NCBI GenBank assembly: GCA_029204225.1
Contig: CM055107.1
Coordinates: forward strand, 3,164,706-3,228,705
From: Diphasiastrum complanatum
Taxonomy: Eukaryota; Streptophyta; Lycopodiopsida; Lycopodiales; Lycopodiaceae
Direction of reading: 5' to 3'
DNA: 64,000 bases
The notes beneath the pieces were generated by a model. It did no database searches, was not told the origin of the DNA, and worked only from the letters and a program-made list of their open reading frames with translations. Positions 46,038 to 56,903 of the stretch are shown here, piece by piece. A program made the position numbers and the translations under genes. Position 1 is the stretch's first letter; each line of letters starts with the position of its first letter.

Positions 46038-47189
46038 AAAATCTTCACAAAATTTAGTAGAAGTAATAACTTAAAAACCTTGCTAAAACAATCTCATGAA
46101 ATTTTTTAGCAAGAAAGCATAATACATGCGGGCTGCGACCTCACGCCTTTCTGAATCTCGAGAACTCTATGTAGCAAGTTCCAAATCCAAGTCAAATTAG
46201 CACAAAGTGAACAATAAACAAAAACTGAAGGCAAAGAATTAAACGACATAGATGTTACTCTCACTAGCTGCTAATGGAATCGGACTCGAAGATGAAAGTC
46301 TGTATCCAACACGGCCAAAACCTCATTCATTTCTTCGACTTTTCATCTTATCCAAGGGCCATCCTTCCATCCGTTGAGAAGTAGTGACCTACGACACCAT
46401 CCAACCAACAGCATAGCATCGCATCACTATCACCACCACCTTAGTTTCCTTGTAACTATCAGCAAACCATCACCATCATCACTTTTTCGATTGTTCAAAG
46501 CCTTCGTCAACTCATAATCCATCGAATTCTTTGCTGTTGGATCGTGGATGGAGCAATCGCGGCATTGCATTCGTGGAAGGGATGGACGAAGCTGGCAACG
46601 TCCATTACGAGATTTCAACCAACTCAACTTTCTTCCGTATCCAGTAAACCACAGCCTTTTATTTTTCTAGGAGCATACATGCCCATTGGCTTTTCCTTCC
46701 AAAATTACATGTGCAAATGTAAATAGCTTTATAGATTTTCTTCTCATGGATGGATGGATGGATGGATAGTAGTATGCGTGTGCATAAAATGATGCAAATG
46801 AGATTATACTGTACTGACTCTGCATACATTGATGTTAGTGCAAAATACCTACAAATGCAACAAAAACATTGATGTTAGTGCAAAATACCTACAAATGCAA
46901 CAAAAACAGCTCCGCTGATTTTCTTGGAAAGTATAATTTCACATGCATGCAACAATTTTGCTTTTATCTACACTCAAACCCCACCCCACTTATAAGCAAA
47001 CAAGTGTTCAAATTTCATTCCAAAGATACATTGAAGTGCTTGTCTTGTGTTAGCTTTGTCACCAAATTGGTAAGGTATTGTGCTAACTTTTTAAAAGCTA
47101 ATGTGCCTTTGCTATGTAGGTTTGAAGTTTGATGCATCCTTTCTTATGAATTCTTCTAGCTAGCAATCTCTTTTCTAAATGGTCCAACA
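46038..47189. other. Intergenic, includes possible 5' region of the unknown gene
   Basis: No gene seen. It has a (ggat)n run at about 46747-46768 and the 40-bp tandem duplication at 46827. The minus frame 46430-46627 lacks any motif. Confidence 0.35.
46827..46906. repeat. Perfect 40-bp tandem duplication
   Basis: Two identical 40-bp units starting cattgatgttagtgc at 46827 and 46867. Confidence 0.95.
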
Positions 47190-47876
47190 ATATGAAAAGA
47201 CTTTTGCGACCAATGTGGAATCAAAAGACAATTCACACAAGCTCACACTGCCAAACTCAATGGTCTAGCGGAGCGCAAGAATCGTACGATCGCAGAGAGC
47301 GCCAGATCTATGCTTACTGAGATGAAACTACCAAAGGGCTTTTGGTCAGAAGCATGCAATACCGCGGTTTATCTCCAGAATAGGAGTCCTACCATTGTCA
47401 TACCAAAGATAACACTTGAAGAGGTGTTCATGAAGAAGAAGCCAAAGGTGAATCACTTGCGAATCTTTGGATGTAAGGCCTTTGTACACATTCATAAGGA
47501 AGAGAGGGGGGGTAAGCTTGATGTAAAAGCTTTGAAGTGCATCTTCTTAGGATATGATGATCGTGTGAAGGGCTATAGATGCTATGATCCTTTGGAAAGG
47601 AAAATGCATATCAATCGTGATGTTATCTTTGATGAATCAAAGTTGTACAGAGATGAGGATATTGAGAAGTTGGACACACCAAGTAGCAAGGATGGCATAA
47701 TAAGAATTCATAGAAGATCAACGAGAGAGAAGACGTAACATGATAGGTATGAAGCAAAGTATGCTCTCTTATCAAGCATCATTCAAAACAAAGAACATTC
47801 AACTTATGGTGAAGTGAAAGATGATGACATTTGGGTCAAAGCCATGGAAGAAGAGATGGAGTCAATTGCCAAGCAC
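47190..47876 (+). pseudogene. Copia integrase C-terminal fragment
   Basis: One frame from about 47190 reads AHTAKLNGLAERKNRTIAES, with the last catalytic Glu, then LPKGFWSEACNTAVYLQNRS, KPKVNHLRIFGCKAFVHIHK, CIFLGYDDRVKGYRCYDP and NRDVIFDES. A stop at 47736 is followed by an in-register tail (WVKAMEEEMESIAKH) that begins the RT. It is cut at about 47876 where chromovirus sequence starts. Compared with the other two Copia integrases here it is distinct in sequence, so a third family. Confidence 0.88.
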
Positions 47877-47989
47877 TGCAAGAATTTGATCATGAAATCC
47901 GTTACATAAGAGACAGTTCTAATCAAGTCAGCACTATTCCATAAACTGGAAACTTCCCTGAGTTTAAGTTCTTCTCAGTCATCTTGAAT

Positions 47990-48708
47990 CAGATGTCCAG
48001 ATAGAAAGGATGTATGTTTCTCACAAGCAAATTCATTGGGAAGATTACCTCCCACTGGTTGAGTTTGCATATAATAGTAGAAAACATTCTGCTACAGGCG
48101 ATAGTCCTTTTATACTTATGTACGGTTTTCAACCTAGATCTCCAGTAAATGTTGAGACGAAGTCTGTTAAGATCCAGAAGGTTGCTGATTTCCTGCATGA
48201 TATGCAAGAGATGTTGCAAGTGGCTAAGGATAGTATTCGTAGTGCTCAAGATGGAGCTAAACACTATACCGATCTTAAGAGATCTCCAAGAGATTTTAAA
48301 GTTGATGACTGGGTATATCGTAGGATTCCAAAAGATTCTAAGACATTACATACAGGGAAGCATTGCAAATTGTTACCCATTTTTGTGGACTGTTCAGGAT
48401 TGTACGTAGAATTGGTACTCGATCTTCAAGGAAAATCGGCTGCACACCTAGTACTTCATGTAAGTCATTTGAAACTAAGTTTACATGAAGGTGATACAAT
48501 TGGATTGGATGAGGATTTATCCCATTTGGAAGATTTATCGCTTAGTGTACCTTTGGCTCTTGAGAAAGTGCTCAGAACCAGAGATAAACAATTGAGAAAT
48601 TGTTCTATCTCTGAGTGCTTAATTTGGTGGAAAGGTCGTACTGAGGATGATGATTCGTGGGAGAGAGTTGATAGCATAAAAAAGAATTTTCCTAAGTTCA
48701 GCTTCTGA
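47990..48708 (+). pseudogene. Chromovirus integrase C-terminus and chromodomain
   Basis: The frame 48010-48708 (232 aa). Residues 8-40 are the end of the integrase core (HWEDYLPLVEFAYN). A GPY/F-like region follows with decayed GPY (about 120-155, then VLHVSHLKLSLHEGD). Residues 185-232 form a chromodomain: LEKVLRTRDKQLRNCS, LIWWKGRTEDDDSWE, a hallmark of Ty3/Gypsy chromoviruses that target chromatin. The frame is still open but 5'-truncated, so it is not functional. Its relative is the minus remnant at 28330-30240. Confidence 0.9.
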
Positions 48709-48725
48709 GGATGGGAGCAATTCAA

Positions 48726-49205
48726 GGGGGGGGGGGGGGGGGAGAGAGAGAGAATGTTATGTCCATGAACACTACATGGGATTCAGTATACTCCTAGTCT
48801 TGGATATATGGTACTCCAGTGAAACAAGCTGTTAATTATGCCACGTCATACTGGACATGACTCAAAAGTAACTAATATCCTTGTGAGGCCCAGAACATAC
48901 TAAATGGAGTTAGTACAAGTTTTGGGACAATGTATGCATGTGTAGAGTTATCAATAGCAATTTTATAAATAGAGGATCCATGCATAGAGACTCTATTATA
49001 GATGAATCTATGTATAGGAGAGTTAGGACCTTGCATGTCTATGTGCATAGGTGATTCTAGTCTCTACTATATAAGCAGGCCAAACTCGCCCTACTACTCA
49101 TATTTTTGGTTGATTCATTGCCAGGCTCTCACTCTACTTTCATGCTTCCTAATCCTTGGCTTGGGGGTGATCCTTCTAGAGTTAATTAGTAAAAAATCTT
49201 AGTGG
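48726..49205 (+). mobile_element. Polypurine tract and 3' LTR, chromovirus family C copy 4
   Basis: A G17 run (48726-48742) and (ga)n precede the LTR start TGTTATGTCC at 48755. A TATA-like tttataaataga lies at about 48960. The right end near 49200 is approximate. The outer edge matches the minus LTR at 7911-8399. Confidence 0.75.
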
Positions 49206-50526
49206 ATATAACGAAAGTGGGGTGACACATATATCTAATGTGCCATGATTTTGGCAAAGAGCGGGGTTGCTCCGTTGAACCCCGGCTCGGAATGGGAGCT
49301 CCAAGTGGGCCATTTTTGGTAAGCAAAACTAGCGATGCGAAATATGAAAAGAGAGAGAGACCCGTCAGAGCGCCTGTCGGCCATCACCACGAGCTCTTAG
49401 ATGTCAAGAATGTCATAAGACAAATAAGAACTCCAACTGGCTATGCACATTCCTTGTGTAACTCACTTACAAAAGATGACAAATTATTGGATTAAATTCT
49501 TATAGCTTATCATGAATGGTTAGGTATCACAAAACCTATTTGAGACTAGGGGCTTTAAAAAAGACATGACAAATCTAAAGTTGTCATAAAATTTTATTTG
49601 CAATGAATTTTGTATAATGTAAATCTTGTAGGTGGATCAACTCAAAAGATATCAAATGGAGTGACGTGCAAAATAGTAAGAAATGATTGAAATGGTGTGC
49701 TTGTTGGACATAAATTTTTCAGTTTCATTTATGGATACACAAGGTCATCTTCTCGCACATTTGGCTCAATTGATTTCCATTTTTGGCCCCGTGCACACTA
49801 GATGGATGTTGAATGTTTTATGAAAGTGCTATAGAACTTCATGAGACAAAAGGCAAGGCCAAAACCTAGCATCACAAAAGGTTGGCTTATTCAAGAATCA
49901 TTGGTTTACATCATGAAGTGTCTTTCATAAATACATCTTAGTGCACCAAGGTTATGGCATAATGAAGAAGGTTAACATGTTAAGAAGAATTATCGCAAGA
50001 AAAAGGTGTTGTAAGAAATGTATCACCATTATTATGTTAAAAGATTGGAATGTTCAAATTGTATAATTTGTGAACTGATCGACAAGCGGGGTATGAAGAA
50101 GCCAAAAAGGAAAGAAATTTGGCCTTGAATCATAGAAAACAAATATACCAATATAGGAGAAGGAATAGGACGATGGCTCACCATTTGTAGGAAAATGATG
50201 AAATGTTAGAAAAATGATCTTCACGATGCACATTTGAATGGATTTATGATACTCTTAAAAAAGCAACAAAAAATGGTGAACACATGATATAAAAAAAGTG
50301 GGAGTTTGCTGGTAATTGTTAATGGTATGTCAGTATAAGAAATGTTTCAAATTTGAAAAGGATTATATGAATTTGTGTATTCTAATTCTAGATCCTAAAC
50401 CCTAGAATGTTCAATATGTGTTGTTCCAGTAGAAAACATACAATGTCATGTGGGCATATGGACATCACTTTCATGTTGAGTGCATTGACACCAAACCACA
50501 CGCATCTAATTGTGGCATAATGAGGG
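49206..50526. other. Intergenic
   Basis: A GC-richer 85-codon plus frame at 49238-49495 has no recognised family and sits in sequence with a different composition from its surroundings; origin unknown. The rest is AT-rich with no gene. Confidence 0.35.
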
Positions 50527-51500
50527 ATGGCCAAGGGGGTGAGAAATGTCATTGATGAAACTTTAACTGCACCCCTCACTTCCAAAGGGGACCTTTGTCT
50601 CAAGAATTTCAAAGGTGGGGACAGAGTAACACCTGACTTTTTCAAGGCTCACTGGGACCATGTTGGGGGTCCCTCCCTATATCGGCCACTAACAATGCTA
50701 TCTCGACTAGCTGTTTTCCCCATCCTTCTCCCAGGAGCTCATCAAGCTTGTTCCCAAATATGAGTCTCCATCAAAAAAAATTTGATTATCGGCCTCTCAC
50801 CATGCTTAACTCCTCCTACAAAATAGTAGCGAAGCTGTTGCTAGAAAATTGCGCCTCTGCTTCCTTCTCACCTCTCGAAAAGTTAGTCTGATTTTCTGAA
50901 AGGCAGATCACTTTTCGACAACATCCTTAACGTTTGGTCTACCATTGATTCTTGGCTGTGGTTCAGCTACCAGGGTCTCCTTTTTAAGATTGACTTAGAT
51001 AAAGCTTTTGATTGCATCATCTGGAAATACATTCTTATGTGTTGCTCTTTCTTTGGTCTGCATGATGCTCATCAATCCTATATGGGCACTATTCTCCTCA
51101 GCTAAATCTTCCATCCTCTTCCAAGGCGTCCTTTTTCCTTCTTTCACTATTTCATGTGGCATTAGACAAGGGTGTCCCCTTTCCCCTTTCCTCTTTATTA
51201 TTGCCACTAAACCACTCATTTCCCTTCTCCACAGATTAGCTACTTCTTCTTCCTTCCACCAACCCCTTTATCTTCTGTGATGTTCCCATTGGTCCCCAGC
51301 TCTTTGCTGATGATCACCTTTTTGTGGTATAACTCCAAATGGCACCCCTCTAATCCCCCCCTCCTTTGGAAAATTAGATTCCATCGCACCCACAAAATAA
51401 AGACAACCAAGTATAGAATTTTTTCTCTTAGGATCCTCTAGCTCACTCTCCATGTTCATGCCAATTATAGAGGAAATGTGTGACATGTCTACACTAAATC
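50527..51500 (+). pseudogene. LINE (L1-type) reverse transcriptase remnant
   Basis: Pieces in several frames. First comes a DYRPLTMLNSSYKIVAKLLL-like block (about 50780-50845). A KIDLDKAFDC-like palm block lies near 50985-51015, and SCGIRQGCPLSPFLFIIA (51163-51216) is the conserved RT motif. LFADD (about 51302-51318) is the catalytic Asp-Asp box. Stops and shifts separate them. The order and motifs are those of plant non-LTR retrotransposons. Endonuclease and tail not seen. Confidence 0.85.
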
Positions 51501-53677
51501 CAAAGCGCTAGATGAAGATGTGGTACATTTATTCTTCTACTGCTACCTCTCTCTTTGAAAATCTGTGGCTAACTACTTTATGAGATTCCATGTCAGATTT
51601 AAAAGGTTTAGCCACAACAATCTGTTGCTAAATGTGTTGGAATTCGATGCTCAACCTCAAATCCATTCATTAATGAGCATCTTGAAAGCTATACAAAATC
51701 AGGAAAAAGAAACACTCGAATTTCTGAGCAAAAGGTTGAAAATTCTAGTATCGGATTTTTCCTACCCAAGCCTTATCCGACCCAATGTAACTCTTGTAAA
51801 AAAAGAGCATTATTTGACCCCGAATCACATCGGATCGAGGCGAAAATTATCCGGGCTTCTTCAACCCTAGATCGGGTCGAATCAGGTCTGATTTATCCGA
51901 CCCTATACATATTTTTCGATTCAATGTACATTTTGCGATCCTTTGTATAAATTTGATACACTATAAAATTTCGATACTATCGGTCGGAAATCCCCGACCC
52001 AACGACTTCGCGTTCACAGTCCGCCTACTTTGTACATGTATTTATAGTTACAAGGCGGTTGTAATCAATATAGAAGATAGCATTTAATGCAAGTTAGTTG
52101 TAGATATTTTCAGTATATCTAATCCTAGAATCTCTATCAGAAAATCTCTTTATAGTTACTACTAAAAACTGTAATCAATTTAGATATTTTTGTTGCCAAT
52201 GTTATCACACACAACGATCAGCTGAAGCAATTACTTCAAGCATTGTACTCATTTTTTATTCTAATCATAGTGCAATTATTTGTCTCGCTAATGTTATAGT
52301 TCACTTGCATTTGTTGAATCGATTCAGTTTGAACATTTTGCTGCTAATTGTGGCGCTTCTGATCCACGCACCAAGCTCGCTCCCAGCTTCCGCTCATTCC
52401 CACTGATTTACGACAAAATGATGTACTTTTTGAGGATACTGATGTAAATTCCTATTGGCAACTCAGTAATTACGCTTTGAAACATTTGGCTTGATAGGAA
52501 CGATAGAGAATTTGGAACTGGAGATTATTTCATCTCTCCCTCGCTTGTTTTACAAGAAGTTGACAAGCTTGCTCGTCTTTTGAGATACATCATTTGTGTT
52601 GTACTTTGTTTATAGTATCTACTATATGGCTAACATTTTTGAGAGAAAAAAAACATGACAACTCCTTCAAACGTAGCACATTCAACACTATAATAAGGTT
52701 CAAGATAATTTTAAATAGAAAAAGGGGCTTGGCATGACTTTTGGCCATACAAAACGTATAGTGCTATTTTAGCTTTTGAAAGTCTTGAGGAAAATTTTGA
52801 ACATTATGATACGAGCCATACTTGGTACTAGTGTTCATGGAATCTTCTATGGGAAATTTAGCTACCTTGCTTTTTGAATATGGATGCATTCTTTGTGGCT
52901 CAAGTTTCTGTAGCGTGATGTTAATGATAAGTCTTGTTCATGTTGTCCATTTGGGGAGAAACTTGTCAACATATGTTTTTCCATTGTAGTTTTGACATGT
53001 GGCATCAACTTTTCTCTTTTTTCCAAGAAGTGTGAGCTTCCCAAGCATAGTTGTTACTAGGTAATTGTGATGTCATATTATATCACATACAATTGCATTT
53101 GTAGTTGTGCAAACTCAAGGGCTATGTGGCTAATATGCTTGGATAGCAACGACCGTAGATTATGCTTATTCAAAAGACTAAACTTGTCACAATGTTCAAG
53201 TATGCTCATAATATACCTCTTCTTTTTTTAGTTTTGATGGGATGACACAATGTCCTTCATGGTGTGGGTTAACATTTATTATCAAGCATTTATAGACTCT
53301 ACCACTTGTTTGCATATTAGTTGTACCTATGTTATATGAATTGGGGTACCATGACCAATGCTATAATTTTGTTGTCAATGTAACGAATTCAAGTAGGTAT
53401 GATGTGTACAATTTGTAGAGTGACCATAAGTGTCATGTGCCTGCAAACCTGGTTGCTATTCCTTTCAACCATGTGAGCATGGTATTTTCTAATATTATAT
53501 ACCATGAAAGTAAGTTTAAATCTTGCATTTTGGTATAGCCATGAGAACGTGCTACTTTTGAATATTCTATATCCCATGAAAGGAAGACTACTTAGTCTTG
53601 AATTTCATTATAGTCTTACTATTCATTTACTTAACACTAAAAGCTGAAATGCTAAACACATAAAATTTACTACTCAA

Positions 53678-53721
<44 letters not shown>

Positions 53722-54754
53722 ACTTTCAGAGTTTTTGCCACATTCCACAAATAGATCCTTTTTTCCAAGAAAATTTGCAACCAAAACAAGCACATTTGCC
53801 AAATTTTGCTCACACATGCGTGCCACATTTGGAAAATATAAAGAGGGCATCATAGTTGTACCATGTGCCTCATGATTCATGCTATTGTCTGTTGTTTCGT
53901 GTAGTCGTCACCCTCTTTATGATTACCATATGCAAATCTCTCACAAAGTCCAAGCCAAATAGCACAAGGCTCCAAAATTCCACTCACACACAAGCCGAGA
54001 TAAGCACATAGGCACAACTCGACTACCCTTGAAGACATTTAATGCTATAAATGTATTTTCATGGCAATTTACTTTTCACTTCTGAAGTGCAATAAATCTT
54101 GCAAAGAATCATGGACTCAAGAGTGACACTTTGGTGGATTAAGCATCATATTATTTTATCAACTTCAATAACAATAATGCACAAAAATAATTTTTAAGAG
54201 TGACATCCCAACAAATTATGAATTTTGAAGTTTGTGAATTTTCAAAGAATATTATGGTCGATCAAAAGTTTGAAAATTGGAGAACGATATTATAAGAAGT
54301 TGTAAATTGGGGACCGTACAAATTTTTTTTTATTATAAATGAAATATTCTACCAATCCTTTACACTTGGGAAAGGATTATGTAGTGACCTTTCCCCCAAC
54401 CAAAATGATCTTCATATTATGGTTAGGTTGATTGAACTAGGCAAAAAAGTCACTAAAAAGACCAATCCCTCATACGTTACAACCTATTGATTTTTTCACA
54501 ATGTATTTTGGTGAAACCTTAAAAGCCACAATATCACACCTGAATTTATTATTCCAAAAATTGGAGTAATAAAAGTGTAATGCATTATTACTATTTTAAG
54601 ACACATACAAAAGCACATTATACTTTGTAAGATATGCTTACTATTATTAGAAAGTCTTGATCATGGAATTATCATTAAACTAAATTATTAAACTTCCTAT
54701 TTTTAGTAAATCGTGGGCTATTTTTAAAAGAAAAAAATCAATAGGTTTTCACAG
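51501..54754. other. Intergenic, no recognisable gene
   Basis: AT-rich. A (CT)n tract at 53681-53719 is the only clear structure. No frame has a motif. Confidence 0.4.
53681..53719. repeat. (TC)n microsatellite
   Basis: Perfect TC run of 39 bases. Confidence 0.97.
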
Positions 54755-54851
54755 TAGGGGAAGGCCGCTACCCGAGGGCTCTCCGCGCCTCGGGCTGCCT
54801 CCCTCGGGCGCCTCCAGGCGCAGAAGGCCCCCGGACAAAGCCCTTCCCCTA
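54755..54851. mobile_element. Very GC-rich 97-bp element with inverted ends (MITE-like)
   Basis: Bounded by taggggaagg (54755-54764) and ccttccccta (54842-54851), a perfect 10-bp inverted repeat. The outermost TA on each side could be a TA target duplication. The inside is strongly GC-rich (ccgagggctctccgcgcctc and similar) in AT-rich surroundings. No second copy was found in the window, so element status is inference. Confidence 0.5.
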
Positions 54852-55385
54852 TACATAAAGTCTTGACCTTAGGTTCATTTCAATAGGGCATGTTTATCCA
54901 AAATTTCTTGGACATCCACATGGTCAAGGCATTATGGCAATTTTTCATAAAGAGACAATATACCATAATGAATTTACTATAATTAGTCATAAGCAAATAC
55001 CAAAAATCCAAAGAGGACTTTATGTTGAGTAACGCCCTAGACTTTAGGCTTTTTGCATTTCAGGACCTTGTGCACTCAAGTGCAAAAAGCCCTCGGCACA
55101 GGGTTTTATCCATTACAAAGCTACAAATGCTCGCAAATTATGGACGGAGGCCATCAACTTTTTGTGACATGAGTATTTATTTCATGCTACTATACATTGT
55201 ACGACTCAAGAATTAATGTCATGCATGTACGATTTTTTCATAGAAGATAAAGAAAAGCTAAAACAAATTTACCTCATTTCAATTAATATGAGAGAGAAAG
55301 AGAGAGAGAGAGAGCGCATCCCTACCAAACTAATAGATGCCCATCACCAACTTTAAAGGACACATATGGCCTAATCACAATACTA

Positions 55386-55457
<72 letters not shown>

Positions 55458-55942
55458 TATGAAAGGCTTTAAAGGACACATGTGGCCTAATCACAATACT
55501 CTCTCTCTCTCTCTCAACCTCAACCTCAACCTCAACCTCAACCATTTACCATATTGAAGCCATTGGGAGACTTAGTAGGTATGTGTTTTGTGACTCAAAC
55601 CATATCCATATTTTCAAAAGCTATTTTTTTTTTTTGAGGGTGGGGGGGCGGGGGGGGGTGTCATTATGTAGTGCACCGGAGATGCACCTCTAGTGCATAT
55701 ACTCAAGTGGTCCAACACCATCCAAAGGGGGATAAAAAATTTTTCTCCCTTAGCCCCATTCATCATCATTGGATGGAGTGGCGGCAGCAGCACTTGAGGT
55801 GCCTTGGGGTGCACTCCTTAAGCAGAAGGGGGGGGGGCCTTAAAAATGTTCTTTAGTGGTGAAAGTGGGTTAAATATGGAGTGAGGAGGGTGAAAACTGA
55901 ATGACGGGCAACGTTACGTCAAGTTTCTGATTCATCGTCACG
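54852..55942. repeat. Microsatellite-rich intergenic stretch
   Basis: Includes a perfect hairpin: (ct)13 at 55386-55411, (ta)n at 55412-55430, (ag)13 at 55431-55456. A near-identical 35-bp phrase (aaaggacacat.tggcctaat) flanks it at about 55356 and 55471. A (caacct)n run lies at 55515-55543 and a G-rich run at 55637-55660. No gene. Confidence 0.85.
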
Positions 55943-56022
55943 ATCGCAAAAAAGAAAGAAAGAAAACGACGAGAAAACGGAGATCGCAAAAAAGAAAGAA
56001 AGAAAACGACGAGAAAACGGAG
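55943..56022. repeat. Perfect 40-bp tandem duplication
   Basis: Two identical units starting atcgcaaaaaagaaag at 55943 and 55983, upstream of the pyroglutamyl peptidase start. Confidence 0.95.
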
Positions 56023-56235
56023 ATGGACGAGGAGAGAGCAGCTGTCTCCTTCCGTCTATGTATCATGATTGGAGCGATCAATCAATGGGAGCAGCCATCG
56101 ATCCAACCAAAATCATGGCTCGATCCATCGTAGCAGACGCCCGAGGCAACCTAGTTAGGAGCAACTATTTCCGATCTTTCTTTTCGATGCCTCACCGAAT
56201 CTTCATCACATCGTACAACGGATTTGAGATTTTCA

Positions 56236-56618
56236 ATATATCGGATTGTGCTTGATTTCTCTCAATTTTTCGAGTGAATCTTTTGCCACATATCTTTCCA
56301 ACAGAGCAGGCAGCTGTGTGTGTGTGGTGTATTATATATTATTCTTCATATATATGATTGGTGTGAAAGCGATGAAATCGGATTGTGCTTGATTCCTCTC
56401 AACCTCTTGTTACAACTATTTCTAACACAGCAGCTGGTCACATATTCTTCTTATCAGAGTGGTCTAAGAGGACTTCAATTCGACTGTCCTTGATTTCTTC
56501 AACCTTGTTTCAATCTCTTTTTACAAAATCTTTCCCCCGGAGCCGGTAGCTGTGCGTGCGTATGGTGTGATATTTATTCTTCTTCATCCAAGGGGTCTGA
56601 AAAGGGGGGCTAAAAGCG
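56236..56618 (+). repeat. Threefold imperfect repeat in the 5' region of the peptidase gene
   Basis: Units start about 56236, 56376 and 56477 with atcggattgtgcttgattt-like text, then caac, and agcagctg/gccggtagctgtg. The first unit ends ggtgtgaaagcgatg and the third ends aaaagcgatg, the latter being the real start codon. The span is probably 5' UTR or proximal promoter. Confidence 0.65.
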
Positions 56619-56903
56619 ATGGGGTCAGAGGGGGTACAGTCCACCAGGATTTACATAACAGGATTCAAAAAGTTTCATGGTGTGTTCGAGAATCCTACAG
56701 AAGTGATTGTGAGCCGTTTGAAGGATTTTATGAAAGGGCATGAATTACCGTCAGGGGCCACCCTGGGTAGCTGCACTGTTCTCGAAACTGCTGGGGAGGG
56801 GGCTTTGAACAATCTGCTAAAAGTTCTGGATTCTGCCATCTCCGAAGAGGATTCAGGAACGCAGCCGGGGGAAAAGATAGATGGTGCACAACGCATTGTT
56901 TGG
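56619..56903 (+). CDS. Pyroglutamyl peptidase I, exon 1
   Basis: 95 codons from ATG 56619 to the donor gtgagt at 56904, phase 0. Pyroglutamyl peptidase I (MEROPS C15 family) is a cytosolic cysteine peptidase that removes N-terminal pyroglutamate from peptides. Plant-type motifs: ITGFKKFHGVFENPTEVIV (residues 13-31) and LGSCTVLETAGEGAL (49-63). The start is supported by the short plant-style lead-in MGSEG. A threefold repeat precedes it. Exon 2 follows after a 3.5-kb intron with matching phase; the catalytic Glu lies there. Confidence 0.93.

Noticed and set aside
56058-56255. 65-aa frame upstream of the peptidase as an extra exon
   Set aside because: No family match, and the peptidase already has a plant-like N-terminus at 56619.
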